A stretch of 60,770 nt of DNA from assembly GCA_023251755.1 (NCBI GenBank), contig JAHEYF010000020.1, forward strand, positions 1-60,770. The letters are read 5' to 3'. The notes below the pieces were generated by a model. That model saw nothing but the letters and a program-made list of their open reading frames with translations. It did no database searches and was not told the origin of the DNA. Every line of letters begins with the position of its first letter. Position 1 is the first letter of the stretch. Of this stretch, positions 17,174 through 25,562 are shown in pieces. This stretch comes from Bacteroidota bacterium (GTDB taxonomy: Bacteria; Bacteroidota; Bacteroidia; B-17B0; Aurantibacillaceae). The position numbers and the translations under genes were made by a program.

Positions 17174-17689
17174 ATGCTTTTAAATATACCCCTTACCCAA
17201 TACCTGTTCTACTTCCTGTCCTTTGTGGCCTTGTTGTGTGGACTAATGGTAGTGTTCTCTAAAAACCCTGTGCACAGTGTGCTTTACTTAGTACTCACCT
17301 TCTTTGCTATTGCGGGCCATTACATTTTACTCAACGCGCAGTTCTTAGCTATTGTTCACATTGTGGTGTATGCCGGTGCCATTATGGTATTGTTCCTGTT
17401 TGTGATCATGTTATTGAACCTTAACCACGATTCCGAGCCACATAAAAATATGCTACTGAAAGGCGCAGCGGTTCTTGCCGGTGGTTTATTATTAATGGTC
17501 TTAACCGGATCTTTAAAAGGAGCTGAAACCCTGGCTATGCATCAGCCACTGAATACACAGGTAGGCTTAATAAAAAATTTGGGTACTGTTTTATTTAAAG
17601 ATTTTTTATTCCCTTTTGAAATATCGTCCATCCTTTTGCTTGGCGCAATGGTAGGTGCGGTGATGATTGGGAAGAAGGAAATTAAGTGA
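17174..17689 (+). CDS. nuoJ: NADH-quinone oxidoreductase subunit J
   Basis: The 171-residue membrane subunit (ND6 family) has five predicted transmembrane helices. The conserved helix segment VHIVVYAGAIMVLFLFVIML is the ND6/NuoJ signature with the pi-bulge region. NPVHSVLYLVLTFFAIAGH near the N terminus is also typical. It acts in the proton-coupling chain of the membrane arm. Its stop codon lies inside the start of a GATTAGC-family repeat. Confidence 0.97.
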   Translation: MLLNIPLTQYLFYFLSFVALLCGLMVVFSKNPVHSVLYLVLTFFAIAGHYILLNAQFLAIVHIVVYAGAIMVLFLFVIMLLNLNHDSEPHKNMLLKGAAVLAGGLLLMVLTGSLKGAETLAMHQPLNTQVGLIKNLGTVLFKDFLFPFEISSILLLGAMVGAVMIGKKEIK

Positions 17690-17723
17690 TTAGCTGATGT
17701 GATGATTAGCTAATTAGCTGATG
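17688..17723 (+). repeat. TTAGCTAATTAGCT-family repeat after the nuoJ stop (left-arm orientation)
   Basis: This 36-bp tract (starting GATTAGCTGATGTGATGATT) matches 35899-35934, directly after the rnr stop, at 34 of 36 positions. Degenerate copies (GATTAGTTGAT, GATTAGCTGATGGGA) continue to about 17795. An array of AAGAAC/GAACTAAGAAC words then reaches the nuoK start. Confidence 0.8.
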
Positions 17724-17852
17724 AGAGAGCCGTATTTGATGATTAGTTGATTTGAGAATTTGAAGATGAGGAAAAGATTAGCTGATGGGAGAACCGGATT
17801 TGAAGATGAACAAATTAAGAACAAAGAACTTCGAACTAAGAACTAAAATATA

Positions 17853-18188
17853 ATGAACAACATTTTACTACAATCTTCCATACAAGTCATTCCCATTAAC
17901 TGGTACATTTTATTAAGCGCCGCGCTTTTCACTATTGGTGCCTTGGGTGTGATGTTCCGTCGCAATGCCATTATTATTTTTATGTGCATCGAATTAATGC
18001 TGAATGCTGTTAATTTATTATTGGTGGCTTTTTCCAGTTTTCATTCCGATGCAGCCGGACAGGTATTTGTGTTCTTTATTATGGCTGTTGCTGCTGCTGA
18101 GGTAGCTGTGGGGCTGGCCATTTTAACCATGATATACAGAAATGTAAAAAGTATTGATATTGACCTCTTGGGTAATTTAAAAAATTAA
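17853..18188 (+). CDS. nuoK: NADH-quinone oxidoreductase subunit K
   Basis: The 111-residue membrane subunit (ND4L family) has three transmembrane helices. The conserved acidic residues in [17 protein letters not shown] and in [17 protein letters not shown] form part of the proton-coupling axis. Length is typical. The ATG lies 2-3 nt after a purine-rich word array that fills most of the 163-bp nuoJ-nuoK gap. Confidence 0.97.
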   Translation: MNNILLQSSIQVIPINWYILLSAALFTIGALGVMFRRNAIIIFMCIELMLNAVNLLLVAFSSFHSDAAGQVFVFFIMAVAAAEVAVGLAILTMIYRNVKSIDIDLLGNLKN

Positions 18189-18215
18189 TAAAGTATTTCT
18201 TTAGATAAAGGCGTT

Positions 18216-20105
18216 ATGATAAAATTAATTGGTTTGGTTCCTCTCTTCCCCTTGATCGGTTTTCTGATCAATGGTTTCATCGGTAAAAAATTAAGCAAAG
18301 GTGTTTCGGGTGCCATCGGAAGTTTTAGTATCCTTGCTTCCTTTGTTGTTTCCCTGCTCATTTTTATTGAGCTGAATGGTTCCGCTCAAAAATCGCATGT
18401 AGTGGATTTGTTCAGCTGGATTTCTTCCGGCAACCTACAGGTTCCTTTTTCCTTTTTAGTAGATCCTTTGTCTGCCCTCTTCTTATTGATCATCACCGGC
18501 ATCGGTTTTTTAATTCACGTTTACTCCGTCGGTTATATGCACGAGGATGAAGGCTTCAGCCGTTTCTTCACTTACCTCAACCTCTTTGTTTTCTTTATGT
18601 TGTTACTCGTATTAGGAAACAATTACCTCATCATGTTTGTGGGTTGGGAAGGGGTAGGTCTATGTTCCTACTTACTCATCGGTTTCTGGTTTAAAAACAC
18701 CGCTTACAACAATGCCGCTAAAAAAGCTTTTGTGATCAACCGTATTGGTGACCTTGGTTTTTTACTGGGCATCATTTTAATCTTCTTTACCTTCAATACC
18801 ATTTCTTATGGCGAAGTATTTAAACTCGCCAACACCGGTATTGCCGCGCAGGGAACCATCACCGCCATTGCTTTGTTATTGTTTATAGGCGCTATGGGTA
18901 AAAGTGCACAAATCCCTTTGTACACCTGGTTGCCCGATGCCATGGCCGGTCCAACACCTGTATCAGCATTAATCCACGCTGCAACCATGGTTACCGCCGG
19001 TATATACATGATTGTGCGTTCCAATATTTTTTATTCCATGTCTGACGTAGCTTCCGAAACAGTTGCTGTGGTGGGCGCTGCAACAGCCCTGTTTGCGGCA
19101 ACCATTGGTATGGTGCAAACCGACATTAAAAAAGTACTGGCCTACTCCACCGTATCTCAACTGGGCTTAATGTTTTTGGCTTTGGGCGCCGGTGCATACA
19201 GCTCCGCTGTTTTCCATGTGGCCACCCATGCTTTCTTTAAAGCTTTGTTGTTCCTGGGTGCAGGTTCGGTTATACATGCCATGGGTGGCGAGCAGGACAT
19301 CCGTAAAATGGGCGCACTCAAAAAAGCATTGCCTGTTACCTTCTTCACAATGGCCATTGGAACTATTGCTATCAGCGGTATTCCTCCTTTCTCCGGTTTC
19401 TTTAGTAAAGATGAGATATTGGCCCATGTATACGAAGAAAATAAATTATTGTGGTTCATTGGTTCTGTAACCTCTATGCTCACTGCGTTTTATATGTTCC
19501 GTATGTTTTACCTGACCTTCTTTGGTAAATTCAGAGGTACACACGAACAGGAACATCACTTACACGAATCTCCTAAATCGATGACCGTGCCTTTGATTGT
19601 ACTGGCTATATTGGCTGCATTGGGTGGGGTGATGGGCCTACCGGAATTCTGGGGAACACACAACTGGATTGCAGACTATTTATCACCTCTTATTTACCGT
19701 AAAAACCCTTCCATCCTTTCGCACGAAACAGAATGGGTGCTGATGGGCTTAGCTGTGGCTGCTGCTGCTGTTTCAATTTACACCGCTTACAATGTATATC
19801 GTAAAAACAACATCCTTCCTGCAGCAAAAGAAGAAGACATGGGCGGAGCAGAACGTTTTGTGTACCACAAATACAAAGTAGATGAGTTTTACGAAGCGGT
19901 CATCACCAAACCACTAAATCTTATCTCTGAAGCTTTTTATAAGTTTTTTGACCTTAAAATTGTTGATGGTATCGTAAACGGTACCGGGCAAGCCGTTAAC
20001 TGGTTCAGTGAGCTGATTCGCAAATTACAGACAGGAAACATTGGGTTTTATATATTGGCCATGGTGGCAGGTATTGTAGCTATTTTATTTACAAGTTTAT
20101 TTTAA
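18216..20105 (+). CDS. nuoL: NADH-quinone oxidoreductase subunit L
   Basis: The 629-residue antiporter-like subunit (ND5 family) has about 16 transmembrane helices and a long C-terminal lateral helix region. Signatures: FVGWEGVGLCSYLLIGFW with the proton-pathway Glu, the Lys-containing GKSAQIPLYTWLPDAM, AGPTPVSALIHAATMVTAG, and HAFFKALLFLGAGSVIHAMG. It is one of the three main proton-translocating subunits. It lies 27 bp after nuoK. Confidence 0.98.
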   Translation: MIKLIGLVPLFPLIGFLINGFIGKKLSKGVSGAIGSFSILASFVVSLLIFIELNGSAQKSHVVDLFSWISSGNLQVPFSFLVDPLSALFLLIITGIGFLIHVYSVGYMHEDEGFSRFFTYLNLFVFFMLLLVLGNNYLIMFVGWEGVGLCSYLLIGFWFKNTAYNNAAKKAFVINRIGDLGFLLGIILIFFTFNTISYGEVFKLANTGIAAQGTITAIALLLFIGAMGKSAQIPLYTWLPDAMAGPTPVSALIHAATMVTAGIYMIVRSNIFYSMSDVASETVAVVGAATALFAATIGMVQTDIKKVLAYSTVSQLGLMFLALGAGAYSSAVFHVATHAFFKALLFLGAGSVIHAMGGEQDIRKMGALKKALPVTFFTMAIGTIAISGIPPFSGFFSKDEILAHVYEENKLLWFIGSVTSMLTAFYMFRMFYLTFFGKFRGTHEQEHHLHESPKSMTVPLIVLAILAALGGVMGLPEFWGTHNWIADYLSPLIYRKNPSILSHETEWVLMGLAVAAAAVSIYTAYNVYRKNNILPAAKEEDMGGAERFVYHKYKVDEFYEAVITKPLNLISEAFYKFFDLKIVDGIVNGTGQAVNWFSELIRKLQTGNIGFYILAMVAGIVAILFTSLF

Positions 20106-20138
20106 AATCATCCGCCCTGGGCGGATAATAATTGAATT

Positions 20139-21602
20139 ATGTTAACAGGTTTATTAATTATTTTTCCCTTAATTGCAGCCATACTGGTTTTCCTTACAAA
20201 GGGTAAAACGGCTCGTAATGCCGCGCTGGTATTATCGGTGCTTGAATTTATTATTTCCCTGCTGGTGTTTTACCAGTTCAAACACAACCCCGGTGCAAAG
20301 GAATTATTGCTCAACTGCACCTGGATAGAATCGCTGGGAATTAAATTCGCTGTGGGCATAGACGGAATTAGTCTGCTGATGGTGATGCTCACCACTTTTC
20401 TTGTACCTCTTATTATCCTTTCTTCTTATAAAAACGAATACGATAAACCCAACAGTTTTTATGGCCTGATCTTATTGATGCAAATGGCCTTAGTAGGTGT
20501 GTTCATAGCCAACGACGGTTTCTTGTTTTACATTTTCTGGGAACTTGCCCTTATACCCATTTATTTTATCTGCCTGCTTTGGGGTGGCGAAGACCGTGGA
20601 CGCATCACCTTCAAGTTTTTTGTCTACACCTTGTTGGGTTCCTTGTTTATGTTAGTTGGTCTTGTGTTCCTGTACCAGCACACAGGAGGCGCAACAGGTA
20701 TTAAATCATGGGCGCTGAATGATTTGTATGCTGCCGGTAAAAACCTTTCTTTATATCAACAGTCCTTTGTATTCTGGAGCATATTTGTAGCCTTCGCTAT
20801 TAAAATGCCCATCTTTCCTTTTCATACCTGGCAACCCGATACTTATGTTACTGCACCAACGCAAGGCACCATGCTGCTTTCGGGTATCATGCTGAAGATG
20901 GGAACCTTTGGTTTAATTAAATGGTTAATGCCCATTGTTCCGCTGGCCTTAGCCAAATGGGGGAATACGGCTATGATGATGAGTGTATTCGGAATTATTT
21001 ATGCTTCCTGCATTGCCATTGCACAAAAAGATTACAAACGTTTAATCGCTTATTCATCTATTGCCCACGTGGGTTTAATAGCTGCCGGTATATTAGCCTT
21101 TAACCAACAAGGGCTGCAGGGTGCTGTAATTCAAATGCTCGGACATGGTGTGAACGTGGTAGGCCTGTTCCTTATTGCCGACATCTTATTCCGTCATACA
21201 GGCACACGCAACATTGATAGCTTAGGTGGAATAAGAAATGTGAACCCTCAGTTTGCTGTATTGTTTTTAATTGTATTGCTGGGTTCAGTAGCCTTGCCAT
21301 TAACCAATGGTTTTGTAGGCGAGTTTTTGTTGATCAGCGGTATTTATAAATACGGTGCCTGGACAGCGGCCATTGCCGGCTTAAGTGTGATACTTGGCGC
21401 CGTATACATGTTGCGCAGTTACCAGAACATTATGCTGGGCGAAGTAAAAACAAGTACTGCCGGTTTTGGTGAATTGGCCAAAAGCGACAAAGCTGTTTTA
21501 ATTATTGTATGCGCGGCCATTATTGCTTTTGGGGTTTACCCGAAACCATTGAATGATGTGACAGAACCTGCAGTAAAAGCTTTATTGGAAAATTTAAAAT
21601 AA
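20139..21602 (+). CDS. nuoM: NADH-quinone oxidoreductase subunit M
   Basis: The 487-residue antiporter-like subunit (ND4 family) has about 14 transmembrane helices. Typical segments are FYIFWELALIPIYFICLLWG with the conserved Glu, AIKMPIFPFHTWQPDTYVTA with the conserved Lys, LLSGIMLKMGTFGLIKW, and the second-half His region VIQMLGHGVNVVGLFLIAD. It is a proton-translocating subunit of the membrane arm. The gene starts 33 bp after nuoL. Confidence 0.98.
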   Translation: MLTGLLIIFPLIAAILVFLTKGKTARNAALVLSVLEFIISLLVFYQFKHNPGAKELLLNCTWIESLGIKFAVGIDGISLLMVMLTTFLVPLIILSSYKNEYDKPNSFYGLILLMQMALVGVFIANDGFLFYIFWELALIPIYFICLLWGGEDRGRITFKFFVYTLLGSLFMLVGLVFLYQHTGGATGIKSWALNDLYAAGKNLSLYQQSFVFWSIFVAFAIKMPIFPFHTWQPDTYVTAPTQGTMLLSGIMLKMGTFGLIKWLMPIVPLALAKWGNTAMMMSVFGIIYASCIAIAQKDYKRLIAYSSIAHVGLIAAGILAFNQQGLQGAVIQMLGHGVNVVGLFLIADILFRHTGTRNIDSLGGIRNVNPQFAVLFLIVLLGSVALPLTNGFVGEFLLISGIYKYGAWTAAIAGLSVILGAVYMLRSYQNIMLGEVKTSTAGFGELAKSDKAVLIIVCAAIIAFGVYPKPLNDVTEPAVKALLENLK

Positions 21603-21609
21603 AGCGCGG

Positions 21610-21642
21610 CACTTTGAATTTTGAATCTTAAATATTGAATTA
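21610..21642 (+). repeat. TTTGAAT-family repeat before nuoN (right-arm orientation)
   Basis: Its core TTTGAATTTTGAATCTTAA and the end TTGAATTA lie 6 nt before the nuoN ATG. The 33-bp tract matches the reverse complement of 56872-56904 at 30 of 33 positions; that copy lies 8 nt upstream of a minus-strand gene start, in the same orientation relative to its gene. A related tract at 45781-45809 precedes the ABC ATPase gene by 7 nt. Confidence 0.8.
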
Positions 21643-21648
21643 TATAGT

Positions 21649-23049
21649 ATGAAAGGACTTTTTATAGTAAGTGGTTTGGGAATTTTAGCCATGCTGGCCG
21701 AAATATTCAAATTCAAAAAATTAGTTTACCCGCTTGTTTTAATTGGCTTAATTGCTGCATACGCCGTTAATTTTACCGAATGGAATTTTGACTGGAGCCA
21801 GGGAAATCCTTATCCCCTCTTCGCCAACATGATCCGTTTCGATAACCCTGCCCTGGCCTTTAGCGGTGTTATACTCGCTGTGGCTTTCTTCTGGTTCATC
21901 TTCGCCAACGACTATTTTAAAAACGAAACCAATATCACCGATCATTTTGCTTTGGTGTTGTTTACCCTTACCGGTGCTTTAATGCTGACTGCTTACCAAA
22001 ACATGGTAACGCTTTTCTTAGGCATCGAAATTATGTCTATCCCTTTATACGTATTGGCTGCAAGCCGTAAAAACGACATGTCTTCGAACGAAGCCGGCTT
22101 CAAGTATTTAATTATGGGTTCCTTTGCTACCGGCTTTTTATTGTTTGGTATTGCTTTGGTATATGGCGCTACCGGTACTTTCGATATAAGTTTGATCAGT
22201 GCGAAAATAGCCGCTGCGCATGGTGCGTTGCCTATTTTTTGTTATGCAGGTATATTGCTGATGTTAGTGGCCATGTGTTTTAAAGTGTCTGCAGCTCCTT
22301 TCCATTTCTGGGCGCCTGATGTGTATCAGGGTTCTCCCACCGTAATTACAGCTTTTATGAGCACCATCGTAAAAACAGCTGCCTTTGCTGCTTTTATGCG
22401 TTTGTTCCTCTTTGGCTTTGGCCCTGCTCACGATAAATGGGCTACAGGCCTGAGTGTGATTATTGCCCTTTCTTTGGTTATATCCAATATAACAGCGGCT
22501 GCGCAGACAAGTGTAAAACGTATGCTGGCCTATTCAAGTATCAGTCATGCCGCATTTATGCTGATGGCTATATTAGCCAATAACGGAGACATGTCGGTTC
22601 CTCCTATTTTATATTACACCTTTGCTTACTCCATTGGCTCCATTACTGCTTTTGCCATTTTGTATGCAATAAGCAAAAGTGAAGGGCACGATGGCTTTGA
22701 TGCCTTTAACGGCCTGGGCAAGCGCAATCCTTTAATAGCAGCCTGTATGGTTATTGCCATGTTGTCTTTAGCGGGTATACCTATTACAGCCGGCTTCTTT
22801 GCCAAGTATTATATTTTTACAACCCTTATGGCCACCACTTATAAATGGTTATTGATATTAGCCGTATTAACATCGGCTGTAGGTGTGTATTATTATTTTA
22901 AAGTCATTATTGCCATGTACTTTAAATCTTCAGCTAAAAGTGAAGCTGTAGCTTTTGACTCTACCACCACAGCCCTGGTTGTTATTACCAGCCTGCTTAC
23001 ATTGGCTATAGGATTTGTTCCGAACTTTATTATTGATATGTTGCGGTAA
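21649..23049 (+). CDS. nuoN: NADH-quinone oxidoreductase subunit N
   Basis: The 466-residue antiporter-like subunit (ND2 family) has about 14 transmembrane helices. Family segments are LFLGIEIMSIPLYVLAA with the conserved Glu, FKVSAAPFHFWAPDVYQGSP with the conserved Lys, RMLAYSSISHAAFMLMA, and SLAGIPITAGFFAKYYIF. It is the last gene of the nuo operon. No convincing intrinsic terminator was found in the 69 bp to the next, convergent gene. Confidence 0.98.
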   Translation: MKGLFIVSGLGILAMLAEIFKFKKLVYPLVLIGLIAAYAVNFTEWNFDWSQGNPYPLFANMIRFDNPALAFSGVILAVAFFWFIFANDYFKNETNITDHFALVLFTLTGALMLTAYQNMVTLFLGIEIMSIPLYVLAASRKNDMSSNEAGFKYLIMGSFATGFLLFGIALVYGATGTFDISLISAKIAAAHGALPIFCYAGILLMLVAMCFKVSAAPFHFWAPDVYQGSPTVITAFMSTIVKTAAFAAFMRLFLFGFGPAHDKWATGLSVIIALSLVISNITAAAQTSVKRMLAYSSISHAAFMLMAILANNGDMSVPPILYYTFAYSIGSITAFAILYAISKSEGHDGFDAFNGLGKRNPLIAACMVIAMLSLAGIPITAGFFAKYYIFTTLMATTYKWLLILAVLTSAVGVYYYFKVIIAMYFKSSAKSEAVAFDSTTTALVVITSLLTLAIGFVPNFIIDMLR

Positions 23050-23118
23050 TCCGCAAAGATTAGGATTTAAAAACCCGAATGAGAAATCTATTACGTTTAC
23101 ACAAACCCTCATCCATGT

Positions 23119-23544
23119 TTAGAGTGCTTTAGTTAAGTAGGTTTCTGGATGAACTATTTTGATTGTGGCTTTCTTAAAGTCTTTAGTATTTCGTGTCACC
23201 AAAATTGTTAACCCGTTTTCAATGGCAGAGAAATATTGAATAGCATCTTCGAAGTCCTTAAATTCTGACGCAATAGCCAGATCAATGGTTTTACTATCCA
23301 CGAATAAAACAGTCACCAGTGTTTTGAATTTCGCAATGATTTGCCTTGAATGATTTGTTGAATATTGTGACCTTAATACATAATCAATATTCGCAAATGA
23401 AAGAGATGAAACATAAATTTTTATCTTACCGGTGTCAGCCAGTGAAAACAATTTTTCGGCGTGAGCATTAAAGGGCTGCCGACCCGATAAAAGGTCCAAG
23501 CATACGTCCGTGTCAACAAATATTTTAGCTGTTTTACCTGGCAT
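23119..23544 (-). CDS. PIN-domain toxin (VapC-like) of a type II toxin-antitoxin pair
   Basis: The 141-residue protein has the acidic pattern of PIN ribonucleases: D11/D13 in FVDTDVCLDLL, E99-D100 in FEDAIQYFSA and D122 in VTRNTKDF. It probably cleaves RNA, as VapC-family toxins do, and is blocked by the antitoxin encoded just upstream. The gene starts 11 bp inside the antitoxin gene, typical of coupled TA operons. The pair sits between the nuo operon and a Bro-N gene, in a small accessory island. Confidence 0.85.
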   Translation of the reverse strand: MPGKTAKIFVDTDVCLDLLSGRQPFNAHAEKLFSLADTGKIKIYVSSLSFANIDYVLRSQYSTNHSRQIIAKFKTLVTVLFVDSKTIDLAIASEFKDFEDAIQYFSAIENGLTILVTRNTKDFKKATIKIVHPETYLTKAL

Positions 23545-23779
23545 ATTTGTCGAGTATATGTTTTTTATACCCCTTTTTAGGTTCGAAGTCTTCAGGTAAA
23601 CTTAAGACTCCGGAAAGGCTTTTTACCAATGGAGTCACCTCGTTGTTGTCCTTAGGCTCTACCAGTAGCCCTAAATAGGATTCTATAAGTTTAGAAAGGC
23701 TTGTGTTTTGTTTTCGGGCGTAGGTTTTTGCCTGCTCAATTATGGAGTAGTCCAGTTTAAGTGTTAATTTAGTGTCCAT
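23534..23779 (-). CDS. Antitoxin, ribbon-helix-helix-like (DUF6364-type)
   Basis: The 81-residue protein has an N-terminal beta strand (TKLTLKLD) followed by two helices (SIIEQAKTYARKQNTSLSKL, IESYLGLL), the layout of MetJ/Arc ribbon-helix-helix antitoxins; similar proteins are annotated DUF6364. The C-terminal half, with Pro and acidic residues, would wrap the PIN toxin. It should repress its own promoter by binding the repeats around 23800-23823. The gene overlaps the toxin gene by 11 bp. Confidence 0.8.
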   Translation of the reverse strand: MDTKLTLKLDYSIIEQAKTYARKQNTSLSKLIESYLGLLVEPKDNNEVTPLVKSLSGVLSLPEDFEPKKGYKKHILDKYAR

Positions 23780-23800
23780 TGTTCAATTTGTTTACACGTA

Positions 23801-23832
23801 CAAATATAATATATTAATACGTACTTTGCAAA
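23801..23832 (-). promoter_or_regulatory. Promoter and candidate operator of the toxin-antitoxin operon
   Basis: On the minus strand, TTTG (23832-23829) and TATATTTG (23808-23801) are 20 bp apart, close to the Bacteroidota consensus TTTG-N19-21-TAnnTTTG, and lie 21 bp upstream of the antitoxin ATG. Two GTACGT copies flank the -7 box and could bind the ribbon-helix-helix antitoxin. Confidence 0.65.
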
Positions 23833-23909
23833 TCCGCCCAAATAATCAATGCGGTTTGGATAAGCCAATGTTTTAATCCTAATTTTCCACTTTGAGTTCT
23901 CAAAAATTC

Positions 23910-24746
23910 CTATTTCTTTTTCCCTTTTTCCAATTCCTTATTTTTCTTCGCTGCCGGTAAATAATTTTTGGGCGATACTACTTTGTCTCCTGTTTTCAAT
24001 TCCAGGGCTTTTCTTGCATCGCCTGCAATTTTCCCGCCCTGCTTCGCTGTCTTTTTATTTTCAATAAAACCAAGCGGGTTTTTCTTTTTTACTATTTCAG
24101 TCGTTGATGCTTCTCCCAGCATAGAGAAAATTAATTCAAGGTCCGTCATGTGGTCGCGAAGGTTCTGGCTTTTCAGCCCTTTTACCTTTTTATATTCAGC
24201 AGGTGTTAAACCAAAAGTTGCTTTGGAAATCTCTGCCGTCAATATCGAATATTCTACCTGTTCTTTTACTCCCCTGTTTTTCCATTCTTCGGTCAGCTCT
24301 TCACGAATAGCAATACTTCGCATTCGTTTTTCTATCCAGTCGTCTGGGCAGCCCTTCAGTTTGTATAGTTCCCTTGTCCGCTGTGTTGCTAACTCAGGGT
24401 TTTCAATTTCCTCCAACCTGTCTGCACCAACCTGTGCCAACCAAAGTTTAAAGGGTTCTGCTTTAGGCGAAGGGATAGATTGTATTATCCGCAAAAGTCC
24501 TTTTGCATTAGCACAATTCAGTTTTTGTTTACCACCAATAGTGTCAACTGAAAGGGGGGTGACAAATTGTCCCCACCCTTTGGAAAGCTCCTCGTCACGT
24601 TTACGCATTTTCTTTATATAGTCTCCTGCGTTGGGTGTATCGGTTAGCACCTGAATAACATCTACAACGACGAAATACCATTTTTCGTCTGCTTCATTCC
24701 AAACAGTTCGTATCTGTTTGTTTTCAAAAAGCTTAATATTTCCCAT
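23910..24746 (-). CDS. Bro-N domain protein (phage antirepressor-like)
   Basis: The 278-residue protein begins with a Bro-N/antirepressor domain (~residues 1-115: IRTVWNEADEKWYFVVVDVI, QVLTDTPNAGDYIKKM, LRIIQSIPSPKAEPFKLWLA). A helical C-terminal region and a Lys-rich end (KNKELEKGKKK) follow. Bro-N proteins are DNA-binding and common in phages and in Bacteroidota genomes as solitary genes. The regulatory target is unknown. An inverted repeat at 24749-24777 overlaps its start region and may be an autoregulatory site. Together with the adjacent toxin-antitoxin pair it suggests a mobile-element remnant, but no phage structural genes are present. Confidence 0.8.
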   Translation of the reverse strand: MGNIKLFENKQIRTVWNEADEKWYFVVVDVIQVLTDTPNAGDYIKKMRKRDEELSKGWGQFVTPLSVDTIGGKQKLNCANAKGLLRIIQSIPSPKAEPFKLWLAQVGADRLEEIENPELATQRTRELYKLKGCPDDWIEKRMRSIAIREELTEEWKNRGVKEQVEYSILTAEISKATFGLTPAEYKKVKGLKSQNLRDHMTDLELIFSMLGEASTTEIVKKKNPLGFIENKKTAKQGGKIAGDARKALELKTGDKVVSPKNYLPAAKKNKELEKGKKK

Positions 24747-24748
24747 AA

Positions 24749-24777
24749 GGCGAATTTAATAATAAATTGATTCGCTT
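24749..24777 (-). promoter_or_regulatory. Candidate operator at the start of the Bro-N gene
   Basis: GCGAAT (24750-24755) and ATTCGC (24770-24775) form an inverted repeat with a 14-nt AT spacer, extendable by AA/TT with a one-base bulge. It ends 3 bp upstream of the ATG. The role is inferred from position. Confidence 0.35.
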
Positions 24778-24830
24778 AAAGAGTCTGAAAATCAATGTCA
24801 GTGCCTTCTCTGAAATAAATCGAAGGCTTC

Positions 24831-25412
24831 TTATTTAATTTTCCGTACCGGCGATTCGTAAATAAGTGTACCCAATTCCAGCAAATAAGCGGGTTTAATT
24901 ACCGGCGGCAGTTTAACCGAATCTTTTATTGAAGGGTAACAATACACAACCAGTTCACTGCAATAATACCTTTCCGGACTGTTGAATCCTACAGTGCCTA
25001 AAAAATCATAGGCTTTTCCGATTTTTGCGTTTGCATTATTTACGGCTAAGTCTCCCAGTTGTTTTGTATAATTAAATGGTTTTACAACTGTAATTGTATA
25101 CGAGTGGTCTATAAATTTTTCCAGACTACTCTCGTGAATCCCCGTTGCATCCGCCTCAATCACTCTTTTTGCATTTACATCCAATAGGGCGGCATGCGAA
25201 TAATCAGTTAAGGTGGCCGTTGCAACAAGATGGTCGGTAACTTTATACCCTCTTACAACTAACCAATACCCATTTTCACTCCTTTTCAAAATCTCTTTCA
25301 TGTACAGCTGGTTCTCGTTTTCAGCTTCCGGGCTTTTTGGTTTCTTCACCAGGCCGTATTTACAACTGAATAATAAGCCGGCAGCTAACAGTATTGATAG
25401 TTTTATTTTCAT
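24831..25412 (-). CDS. YiiX/permuted NlpC/P60-like lipoprotein hydrolase
   Basis: The ATG at 25412 is preferred because it gives a lipoprotein signal (MKIKLSILLAAGLLFSC, lipobox Cys17); an in-frame ATG 33 bp upstream would put extra residues before it. The 193-residue product resembles the YiiX/DUF830 group of circularly permuted papain-like hydrolases, in which the catalytic His precedes the Cys: His73 in YSHAALLD and Cys151 in RYYCSELVVYC. Such enzymes may cleave peptides or act on lipids; the substrate is not known. It should be lipid-anchored in the periplasm or outer membrane. No Bro-N relationship is implied by adjacency. Confidence 0.8.
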   Translation of the reverse strand: MKIKLSILLAAGLLFSCKYGLVKKPKSPEAENENQLYMKEILKRSENGYWLVVRGYKVTDHLVATATLTDYSHAALLDVNAKRVIEADATGIHESSLEKFIDHSYTITVVKPFNYTKQLGDLAVNNANAKIGKAYDFLGTVGFNSPERYYCSELVVYCYPSIKDSVKLPPVIKPAYLLELGTLIYESPVRKIK

Positions 25413-25562
25413 GTGTTGATTATGTCTTTTTAATTTTTGCCACATGGTATAATCATCATTTGTATTTGTTCTTTTTTGGAATGATGATTATTTCATGCAT
25501 AGTAAAAATATGCTTTCTTTCCCCGTTAAACAAAAACAAAAAATTTCGTTGTTCACAACATA

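Noticed and set aside
17688..17795. GATTAGCTGAT repeats as a CRISPR array
   Set aside because: Units are imperfect, of irregular spacing and without unique spacers of constant length, and no cas genes are present.
23910..24746. Prophage based on the Bro-N gene
   Set aside because: No phage structural, replication or lysis genes are nearby; solitary Bro-N genes are common.
24803..24827. GCCTTC/GAAGGC inverted repeat as terminator of the YiiX-like gene
   Set aside because: The stem is only 6 bp with a 13-nt loop and no U tract follows.
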